This document shows positions 1-4,624 of a DNA stretch of 9,915 bases, piece by piece. Under the pieces are notes generated by a model. It was not told the DNA's origin and made no database searches. It was given only the letters and a program-made list of their open reading frames with translations. This DNA comes from Gudongella sp034004165. GTDB lineage: Bacteria > Bacillota > Clostridia > Tissierellales > Tissierellaceae. Within the stretch, counting starts at the first letter, position 1; the number at the start of each line of letters is the position of its first letter. The stretch lies in assembly GCA_034004165.1 (NCBI GenBank), contig JAVEXI010000058.1, positions 1 to 9,915 on the forward strand, written 5' to 3'. The position numbers and the translations under genes were made by a program.

Positions 1-1127
1 TCTTTTACTTCTTTTAAAGCCTTAAATTCTCGTTCTCTTGTCTCCTTAGAAGCCAATAGATATGAAACTTGGATATATTTTTTTTCTATGCCTGTTTCAT
101 GCTTTTTTTGAGCAATAAAATCAACTTCATATTGATTTGTTTTACCCACATATACTTCATAGCCTCTGGAAATTAACTCTAATAAGACTATATTTTCTAA
201 AACTAATTCTATATCCTCTTCATTTCTTCCTATAACAGCTTGCCTTAAGCCATGATCCACAACATAATATTTTTCTTGTGATGTTAAGAATTTCTTCCCT
301 TGAATGTCATATCTTTTTAGTGGAATTATTGCATATGCATTATCTGCAAATTTTAAGTAATTAATTATTGTATTTATAGAGGCATTAACACCTTCATTCT
401 TCAAATATTTTTGAACTGAATTTGCTGAAAATGTTCTGCCAATATTACCTAATACAAAAGCCATTAGTCTGCTTAATAGCTCAGAATTTCTAATGTTTTC
501 TCTCTCCACAATATCTTTTAATACAATAGAGTTATATAAATCATTTAAATAATTTACTTTATCCTGATAGGAGAAATTTTGCAAAGTTATGAAAGGCATC
601 CCCCCATCTAGTACAAAATCTTGAAAATATTCTCTATTTGTTTTATCTATGCCAATTTTTCTCTTTCCTTCTATATACTCTATAAAAGTAAATGGAAAGA
701 TTTCAAACTTAATATATCTGCCTGCAATAAGAGTTGATAGCTCGCCTGATAATAATCTTGCGTTGGAACCAGTTATATAAATATCAATATTATCGCCATA
801 ACTTGCACGTAGAGAATTGATCACCTTCTCAAATCCTTCTACTTCTTGAATTTCATCTAAAAATATATAAGCTTTTTGATTTATTTCCTGTATCTTGTTT
901 TCTATATATTCATTCAATAATAAGTAATTTTTATAAGGAGCATTTCGCAATTCTTCAAAATTTATAATTACAAACTGCGACTTATCAATCCCTTGTTTAA
1001 GTAAATACTCTTGAATCAACTTCAGCATTACGGATTTACCTGAACGCCTGACCCCAGTTAATACTTTTATTAATTCTGTATCAATAAAAGGAATTATTAA
1101 GTCCAAATAATTTTCTCTTTGAATCAT
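1..1127 (-). CDS. AAA-type ATP-binding protein with DUF4143 domain (partial, 3' end beyond window)
   Basis: The frame stays open from an ATG at 1127 to the window edge, giving about 375 residues without the C-terminus. A Walker A motif GVRRSGKS lies at residues 25-32 and a Walker B motif IFLDE at about 88-92. A sensor-like ITGSNA follows at about 118-123. Next come a winged-helix-like segment (about residues 235-270) and the DUF4143 C-terminal part, which has a nuclease-fold-like pattern: an acidic ENIVLLEL helix, then EVDFIA, then YIQVS and an ETREREF motif. The family (COG1373 type) is widespread in clostridia and archaea, and its cellular role is poorly defined; a regulatory or defence-like role is only a possibility. 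The start is supported by an AGAGGTGAT ribosome binding site just upstream. The gene diverges from azlC, and its promoter overlaps a repeated palindrome, so autoregulation is plausible. Family assignment is confident; function is not. Confidence 0.9.
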   Translation of the reverse strand, partial: MIQRENYLDLIIPFIDTELIKVLTGVRRSGKSVMLKLIQEYLLKQGIDKSQFVIINFEELRNAPYKNYLLLNEYIENKIQEINQKAYIFLDEIQEVEGFEKVINSLRASYGDNIDIYITGSNARLLSGELSTLIAGRYIKFEIFPFTFIEYIEGKRKIGIDKTNREYFQDFVLDGGMPFITLQNFSYQDKVNYLNDLYNSIVLKDIVERENIRNSELLSRLMAFVLGNIGRTFSANSVQKYLKNEGVNASINTIINYLKFADNAYAIIPLKRYDIQGKKFLTSQEKYYVVDHGLRQAVIGRNEEDIELVLENIVLLELISRGYEVYVGKTNQYEVDFIAQKKHETGIEKKYIQVSYLLASKETREREFKALKEVK

Positions 1128-1139
1128 ACTATCACCTCT

Positions 1140-1174
1140 ATTTTCATTATACTGAAATTTTCAATATTTTACAA
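1140..1174 (-). promoter_or_regulatory. Promoter of the DUF4143 ATPase gene
   Basis: Read on the minus strand, a TTGTAA -35 (1174-1169) and a perfect TATAAT -10 (1151-1146) are separated by 17 bp. Transcription would begin near 1140, leaving a very short leader before the ribosome binding site. The -10 box lies inside the first of three palindromes, so a protein bound there would block RNA polymerase. Confidence 0.65.
1142..1157. repeat. Palindromic operator-like site A
   Basis: TTTCATTATACTGAAA is a near-perfect palindrome with one mismatched central pair. It covers the -10 box of the ATPase promoter. It is one of three related sites centred 39 bp apart. Confidence 0.65.
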
Positions 1175-1181
1175 CACTATT

Positions 1182-1195
1182 TTCATTATAATGAA
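1182..1195. repeat. Palindromic operator-like site B
   Basis: TTCATTATAATGAA is a perfect 14-bp palindrome. Its centre lies 39 bp from that of site A. It sits just upstream of the -35 box of the ATPase promoter. Confidence 0.65.
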
Positions 1196-1220
1196 CAAAA
1201 CCCTTGTTTTTCTCTAAGTA

Positions 1221-1234
1221 TTCATTGTAGTGAA
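1221..1234. repeat. Palindromic operator-like site C
   Basis: TTCATTGTAGTGAA is a palindrome with one mismatched pair, again 39 bp centre to centre from site B. It lies between the two divergent genes, about 70 bp upstream of the azlC -35 box, so it probably belongs to the ATPase side. Confidence 0.6.
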
Positions 1235-1303
1235 AATGCTATAAAAAGCCTGTTAAGAAGAGTCAATGGCAATGCAAAATAGTGTCTACGAAGGCTGTTT
1301 TGA

Positions 1304-1332
1304 TTGCATTTAGCCGTACTTTAAACTATAAT
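1304..1332 (+). promoter_or_regulatory. Promoter of azlCD
   Basis: TTGCAT (1304-1309) and TATAAT (1327-1332) are separated by 17 bp. This gives a leader of about 27 nt before the azlC start. The -35 is part of an inverted repeat AATGCAA (1271-1277) / TTGCATT (1304-1310), which may be a weak operator. No T-box or other long leader structure fits in this short 5' region. Confidence 0.6.
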
Positions 1333-1365
1333 AGGTAGTATTATTTTGGACTGGAGAATAATGCT

Positions 1366-2061
1366 ATGAATACAGATAAATCTATTATAAAAAAAGAAGC
1401 TTTTGCAGCATCCCTCCCCGTTGTAATGGGATATTTCCCAATTGCCATGGCATACGGATTGCTGGCAAAAAATACTGGCCTTAGTGTGGTTGAAGCAGGG
1501 TTAACTTCGGGACTAATATATGCAGGAGCAGCTCAGTTTATGGCTCTCGACCTGTTTGCAAGCAGTGTTGCAACAGGAAGCATAATCCTTACCACTTTTC
1601 TACTAAACCTAAGGTATTTTGTCATGTCAGCGTCCTTATCAGTCAACCTGAAAGAAGACACCAAACCTTTTTTACCGCTAATAGGCTTCGGGATAACAGA
1701 TGAAACTTTCTCTGTTTTATCATTTAATAAAGACAAATTAAATTCACTATACGTGCTTATAGTTAATGTCTTTCCATATCTTTCGTGGACTATTGGGACG
1801 ATTATTGGGCATATAGCAGGTGAACTGCTGCCACTTTCTTTGCAGACGGCACTTGGATTAGGGTTATATGGGCTGTTTGCAGCGCTGTTATTTCCTTCAT
1901 TCAAAGGGGAAACTGCTTTAATTAAGATAAGCATGATTGCAGTTGTCATGTATACTGCAATTTTCAAATGGGGAAGACTTAGTTCAGGATGGGATATAAT
2001 ACTGGGAATAGTTTTGTCGACAGCCCTGGGGATACTATTGCTTGGAAAGGAGCTGGAGTAA
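1366..2061 (+). CDS. azlC: AzlC family protein, large subunit of a branched-chain amino acid exporter
   Basis: This is a hydrophobic 231-residue integral membrane protein of the usual AzlC length. AzlC signatures are visible: SLPVVMGYFPIAMAYG near residues 16-31, YAGAAQFMAL at about 52-61, and NLRYFVMSAS at 81-90, where related proteins have an NLRH-type motif. AzlC with the small AzlD forms a two-component exporter; the characterised relatives are B. subtilis AzlCD (azaleucine resistance) and the E. coli YgaZH valine exporter. The substrate here is inferred from the family. A GGAG ribosome binding site at 1353-1356 precedes the ATG by 9 nt. The stop codon abuts the azlD start directly, indicating a translationally coupled operon. 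Confidence 0.92.
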   Translation: MNTDKSIIKKEAFAASLPVVMGYFPIAMAYGLLAKNTGLSVVEAGLTSGLIYAGAAQFMALDLFASSVATGSIILTTFLLNLRYFVMSASLSVNLKEDTKPFLPLIGFGITDETFSVLSFNKDKLNSLYVLIVNVFPYLSWTIGTIIGHIAGELLPLSLQTALGLGLYGLFAALLFPSFKGETALIKISMIAVVMYTAIFKWGRLSSGWDIILGIVLSTALGILLLGKELE

Positions 2062-2364
2062 ATGAATAGTTTCATACCTGCAATTATTGGAATGGCTCTG
2101 GTAACTTACTTTCCAAAAACAGTTCCTATGATTTTGCTAAAAGAGATAAAACTAAGTAAAAAAGCAAATTTATTTCTCAGGCTCATACCATATACTTCTT
2201 TAAGTATACTCATAATCCGTGGTATACTTACTACTAATTCTGCAGAAATACCAGCAGCACTGGTTGGAATAGCAGTTTCAGGTGCTGTGGCATATTGGAA
2301 AGATAACCTTATATTGGCTGTTTTTACAGGAATTATTGCATCTTTAATTATGTTGCACATTTAG
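2062..2364 (+). CDS. azlD: AzlD family protein, small subunit of the branched-chain amino acid exporter
   Basis: This 100-residue protein has about four hydrophobic segments, which is typical of AzlD. The N-terminal segment MALVTYFPKTVPMILL and the LRLIPYTSLSILIIRGIL stretch match the usual AzlD pattern of an early TY-P motif and a P-Y/V-rich second helix. It starts on the base after the azlC stop. Its ribosome binding site, AAAGGAG at 2046-2052, lies inside the end of azlC. It is expected to act in the cytoplasmic membrane as the partner of AzlC in amino acid efflux. Confidence 0.92.
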   Translation: MNSFIPAIIGMALVTYFPKTVPMILLKEIKLSKKANLFLRLIPYTSLSILIIRGILTTNSAEIPAALVGIAVSGAVAYWKDNLILAVFTGIIASLIMLHI

Positions 2365-2383
2365 TCTCTAAACATAGAATTGC

Positions 2384-2460
2384 AAAATACTACTCAATTT
2401 AAAGCAAGGATCCGATGAAATTAGTGATTTTCAAGCTTTTTATTAAGAGCAGTATTTTTT
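2384..2460 (+). terminator. Probable terminator of azlCD
   Basis: AAAATACTACTC (2384-2395) pairs with GAGCAGTATTTT (2447-2458) with a single mismatch, and the 3' arm runs into a T tract. The roughly 50-nt apical part can fold further (AAAGC 2401-2405 with GCTTT near 2435-2439). The long arm spacing makes this less certain than the other terminators in the window. Confidence 0.45.
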
Positions 2461-2508
2461 ATTTTAAACATAAACCCAAAATAAGTTATATAATATGTGT
2501 AAAGGGTA

Positions 2509-2537
2509 TTGTATTTAGTGACACGAAGTGTTAATAT
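2509..2537 (+). promoter_or_regulatory. Promoter of the selenoprotein peroxiredoxin gene
   Basis: TTGTAT (2509-2514) and TAATAT (2532-2537) are separated by 17 bp. Transcription would start near 2543-2545, immediately before the PerR-like box. A second possible -10, TATAAT at 2489-2494, has no convincing -35. Confidence 0.55.
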
Positions 2538-2547
2538 ATAGTTAAAA

Positions 2548-2562
2548 TTGTAATCATTACAA
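2548..2562. promoter_or_regulatory. PerR/Fur-type operator (7-1-7 palindrome)
   Basis: TTGTAATCATTACAA is a perfect 15-bp palindrome with 7-1-7 symmetry. It matches the known B. subtilis PerR box TTATAATNATTATAA in 13 of the 14 specified half-site positions if one base pair is counted as a single symmetric change (G/C for A/T, once in each arm). It sits at the predicted transcription start of the peroxiredoxin gene, and a PerR-like regulator is encoded next door. Peroxide-responsive repression is the natural reading. Confidence 0.75.
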
Positions 2563-2569
2563 ATATCAG

Positions 2570-2584
2570 GGAGGTGTTAACTTG
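2570..2584 (+). promoter_or_regulatory. Ribosome binding site for the upstream TTG start of prxU
   Basis: GGAGGTG (2570-2576) is a near-ideal anti-16S match placed 5 nt before TTG at 2582. It argues that the 35-codon extension is translated, although the conserved peroxiredoxin domain begins only at the later ATG. Confidence 0.55.
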
Positions 2585-3298
2585 GCAGAAGATTTTAAAC
2601 CCGGTTGCAATAGACCGGAAATCAAAAGACACAAACCAGAAACACAGGCTGCAGAACTACAGCCAGTACAAAAGGAGGCAGATACTATGGTAAAAGTAGG
2701 AAAACCAGCACCACTTTTCGAAGCACCAGCATTCCACGAAGGTAAATTTAAAAACATTAGTCTTGAGGATTATAAAGGCAAATGGGTACTTCTTTGCTTC
2801 TACCCCGGAGACTTCACCTTTGTCTGAGCGACTGAAGTTTCAGCAGTTGCTGAAAAATATGACGAACTTCAAGAGCTTGGAGTAGAGGTAATTTCAATGA
2901 GCGTTGACAGTCATTTTGTTCATAAAATGTGGAATGACCACGAACTGTCAAAGATGATTGGAAAAGACATACCATTCGCTATGGCTTCTGACCCAGACGG
3001 ATACATTGGTACAATGTATGGAATTTACGATGCAGACAGTGGGACAGAAACTAGAGGAAGATTTATCATTGACCCAGATGGAATAATTCAGGGATTTGAG
3101 GTACTTACACCTCCGGTAGGCAGAAACGTATCAGAAAGTATAAGACAGGTTAAGGCATTCCAGTTAGTCAGAGAATCAAAAGGAACAAAAGCGACTCCTT
3201 CAGGATGGAAACCAGGCAAGAAAGTTCTTGAGCCGAGTGAAGACCTTGTAGGAAAAGTTTGGGAAGTTTGGAGTGTCAGTGAGGCTTTCGATGATTAA
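2582..3298 (+). CDS. prxU: Selenocysteine-containing peroxiredoxin (in-frame UGA read as Sec)
   Basis: Two open segments in the same frame are joined across a single UGA at 2825-2827. Together they make one complete AhpC/Prx1-type peroxiredoxin. The UGA falls exactly at the peroxidatic cysteine: the local sequence is FYPGDFTFV-Sec-ATEV, where cysteine homologues have FTFVCPTE. A SECIS-like hairpin follows. The enzyme should reduce peroxides in the cytoplasm using thioredoxin-type donors, as shown for PrxU of Eubacterium acidaminophilum. Two starts are possible. A TTG at 2582 with a strong GGAGGTG site gives 238 residues, with a 35-residue charged N-terminal extension containing a Cys. The ATG at 2687, with AGGAGG 8 nt upstream, gives 203 residues with Sec at position 47; this start fits the family length best. 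The usual C-terminal resolving cysteine (VCPxxW) is replaced by ATPSGW. Cys72 (Cys37 in the short form) lies ten residues before Sec. A PerR box and adjacent regulator gene indicate peroxide control. Confidence 0.92.
2673..2689 (+). promoter_or_regulatory. Internal ribosome binding site and ATG start of prxU
   Basis: AGGAGG (2673-2678) lies 8 nt before an in-frame ATG at 2687-2689. Translation from here yields MVKVGKPAPLF, the typical N-terminus of this peroxiredoxin family, and a 203-residue protein. Confidence 0.65.
2825..2855 (+). other. Selenocysteine UGA codon and bacterial SECIS hairpin
   Basis: After UGA at 2825-2827, the RNA can form a perfect 7-bp stem, TTTCAGC (2838-2844) with GCTGAAA (2849-2855), closing the 4-nt loop AGTT. 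The loop starts 17 nt after the UGA and carries a G in its first two positions followed by U. These fit the known bacterial SECIS pattern recognised by SelB (short apical loop, early G, roughly 16-37 nt from the UGA). An outer pairing GAAGT (2834-2838) / ACTTC (2866-2870) is also possible. Confidence 0.85.
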
Positions 3299-3312
3299 TT
3301 TTATCGAATAAA

Positions 3313-3341
3313 TTGACCCCTTTGAATCAATGATGTATAAT
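3313..3341 (+). promoter_or_regulatory. Promoter of the perR-like gene
   Basis: TTGACC (3313-3318) and a perfect TATAAT (3336-3341) with 17-bp spacing make this one of the best promoters in the window. An inverted repeat ATGATG (3330-3335) N10 CATCAT (3346-3351) flanks the -10 box and could be an operator for autoregulation. No terminator is visible between prxU and this gene, so read-through from prxU is also possible. Confidence 0.7.
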
Positions 3342-3378
3342 TAGTCATCATGTATAAGGGATGTGAGGTTTTAGTATT

Positions 3379-3798
3379 ATGAATGAATACGATCAGGCTA
3401 TACAGATGATTAAAGAAAAGGGGATAAGGCCTTCATTCATCAGGGTAAGAGTGCTAAACCGCTTGATTTCAGCCAGAGTGCACCCTTCAGTCGACGATAT
3501 TTATGAAGCTCTAGAAGTAGAAATCCCTACTCTATCAAAGACAACTGTGTACAACACTTTGAAGCTTTTTACAGAAAAAGGTCTCGCACAGTCGTTAAAT
3601 ATTGAGGGCAATGAACTAAGATATGAAGCAGTGAGAGGGTTTCATGGTCATTTTAAGTGCCAAGAATGTAGTCGAATCTTCGATCTGAATATTGCCAATA
3701 TAGATTTCTACGATGATATGAAAGATTTTGTCATTAAGGATGAGCAGGTTTTAGTCACGGGTATTTGCCCGGATTGCCAGATGAATTCTGAGATCTAA
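3379..3798 (+). CDS. perR: Fur family peroxide-responsive transcriptional regulator (PerR-like)
   Basis: The 139-residue protein has the Fur family architecture. An N-terminal winged helix includes HPSVDDIYEAL at 35-45 and the recognition helix SKTTVYNTLKLF at 53-64. A C-terminal metal and dimerisation domain follows. Structural zinc ligands are C94-x-x-C97 and C130-x-x-C133. By alignment with B. subtilis PerR, the regulatory metal ligands are H35, E83, H89, H91 and D102. The Asp at 102 (PerR D104) is PerR-like, whereas E83 replaces the PerR Asp85 and is Fur-like. Such proteins sense H2O2 by metal-catalysed histidine oxidation and derepress their targets. The adjacent peroxiredoxin gene, with a 7-1-7 box at its promoter, strongly favours PerR over Fur or Zur. 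A GAGG ribosome binding site lies 10 nt before the ATG. A terminator closes the unit. Confidence 0.85.
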   Translation: MNEYDQAIQMIKEKGIRPSFIRVRVLNRLISARVHPSVDDIYEALEVEIPTLSKTTVYNTLKLFTEKGLAQSLNIEGNELRYEAVRGFHGHFKCQECSRIFDLNIANIDFYDDMKDFVIKDEQVLVTGICPDCQMNSEI

Positions 3799-3811
3799 AA
3801 AGAAAAAACAG

Positions 3812-3852
3812 ACACACCTCTGTAAGCTACAGGCTTTTGGGGTGTGTTTTTT
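3812..3852 (+). terminator. Intrinsic terminator of the perR-like gene
   Basis: ACACACC (3812-3818) pairs with GGTGTGT (3841-3847), with an inner CTGTA/TACAG hairpin (3820-3824 with 3828-3832), followed by a run of T to 3852. It begins about 13 nt after the stop codon. Confidence 0.85.
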
Positions 3853-3856
3853 GTTG

Positions 3857-3873
3857 TGACATTTAAGATGTCA
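3857..3873. repeat. Inverted repeat upstream of the wrbA-like promoter
   Basis: TGACAT-N5-ATGTCA is a perfect 6-bp inverted repeat just upstream of the -35 region. It could be an activator or repressor site; no specific regulator can be named. Confidence 0.35.
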
Positions 3874-3878
3874 TATAT

Positions 3879-3909
3879 TTGTTAGAAGCATACTCCTATG
3901 GGGTATAAC
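3879..3909 (+). promoter_or_regulatory. Promoter of the wrbA-like gene
   Basis: TTGTTA (3879-3884) and TATAAC (3904-3909) are separated by 19 bp; the alternative GTATAA gives 18. The long spacer is occupied by a palindrome, suggesting regulated transcription. Confidence 0.45.
3890..3906. promoter_or_regulatory. GC-centred operator-like palindrome (CsoR/CstR-like)
   Basis: ATACTCC-TAT-GGGGTAT is a 17-bp palindrome with one mismatch. Its C-tract/G-tract layout resembles operators of the CsoR/CstR family (for example ATACCCCYAGGGGGTAT). It overlaps the spacer and -10 of the wrbA-like promoter. The regulator assignment is inference from resemblance only. Confidence 0.45.
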
Positions 3910-3953
3910 TATTTCGCGAGACTAATTAAGTTTATATAGTAGGAGGAATATCT

Positions 3954-4571
3954 ATGGATAAAGTAAAATTAGCAATAATTTATTACAGCGGTTACGGAAC
4001 AAATTACAAGATGGCAAAATGGGCAGAAGAGGCAGCTAAAGAAGCAGGCGCTGAAGTAAGGGTATTGAAAGTACAGGAGCTTATTCCACAGCATGTTATT
4101 GATGGGAATGAAGGTATGAAGGCTCAGCAGGAACTTACAAAAGATGTACCAGTGGCATCGGGAGATGACTTGGAATGGGCAGATGCTTTCATATTCAGCA
4201 CAGGCGCAAGATATGGGAACGTAACATCCCAGATGAAGAATTTCTTTGATATGCAAGGAGGCCTTTGGGCACAGGGTAAGCTTGTAAATAAAGTAGTGTC
4301 TGCAATGTCTTCGTCTCAAAATATGAACGGAGGAGCAGAGGGAACAGTAAGATCTATATATACTTCGATGATGCATTGGGGAGCAATAATTGTTCCACCG
4401 GGATACTCTGATGTGTCGATATTCAGTTCTGGGGGGAATCCATATGGAACGACTGCAGTCGTTTCGCCAACAGACGGATCGATTACTAACGACATTGAAA
4501 AAGCTGTAAAGCATCAGGCAAAGAGAACAGTAATGGTTGCCGGATGGGTAAAAGAAGGTTTAAGTAAATAG
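3954..4571 (+). CDS. wrbA: WrbA-like flavodoxin-fold NAD(P)H:quinone oxidoreductase
   Basis: The 205-residue cytoplasmic protein fits the WrbA length (about 200). The FMN phosphate loop YYSGYGTNYKMA lies at residues 10-21. Next comes the WrbA-typical block STGARYGNVTSQMKNFFD (82-99), followed by GGLWAQGKL (102-110), SSSQNMNGGAEGT (119-131) and HWG at 141-143, where WrbA keeps a conserved His. Members bind FMN as tetramers and carry out two-electron reduction of quinones, avoiding semiquinone radicals. This fits its place after the peroxiredoxin and PerR genes. An AGGAGG ribosome binding site at 3941-3946 precedes the ATG by 7 nt. It has its own promoter with a palindromic operator candidate and ends at a strong bidirectional terminator. 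A more general flavodoxin-family reductase is the alternative reading. Confidence 0.85.
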   Translation: MDKVKLAIIYYSGYGTNYKMAKWAEEAAKEAGAEVRVLKVQELIPQHVIDGNEGMKAQQELTKDVPVASGDDLEWADAFIFSTGARYGNVTSQMKNFFDMQGGLWAQGKLVNKVVSAMSSSQNMNGGAEGTVRSIYTSMMHWGAIIVPPGYSDVSIFSSGGNPYGTTAVVSPTDGSITNDIEKAVKHQAKRTVMVAGWVKEGLSK

Positions 4572-4582
4572 TTAAAATTTGA

Positions 4583-4612
4583 AAGAGACTGAGTGTAATC
4601 ACTCAGTCTCTT
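4583..4612. terminator. Bidirectional intrinsic terminator between convergent genes
   Basis: A perfect 13-bp stem, AAGAGACTGAGTG (4583-4595) with CACTCAGTCTCTT (4600-4612), closes a TAAT loop. AT-rich tracts lie on both sides. It sits between the wrbA-like stop and the end of the convergent lipoprotein gene and can serve both. Confidence 0.85.
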
Positions 4613-4624
4613 AATTAATTACGT

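Noticed and set aside
1247..1296. AGCCT/AGGCT pairing as a terminator or leader before azlC
   Set aside because: Only five base pairs with a loop of about 40 nt, and it lies upstream of the predicted azlC promoter.
1333..1365. T-box or amino acid riboswitch controlling azlCD
   Set aside because: The predicted transcript leader is only about 27 nt, too short for any such element.
1533..2075. Open frame antisense to azlC (180 codons)
   Set aside because: It is a shadow of azlC: no recognisable motif or upstream signals, and it opposes a clear family member.
2582..2827. prxU as a pseudogene or as two separate short genes split by a stop
   Set aside because: The stop is UGA, the reading frame is unchanged on both sides, it falls exactly on the catalytic residue, and a SECIS-like hairpin follows.
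3969..4514. Long open frame antisense to the wrbA-like gene (181 codons)
   Set aside because: Its product is Cys/Tyr/His-rich without domain character, has no ribosome binding site, and mirrors a well-supported gene on the other strand.
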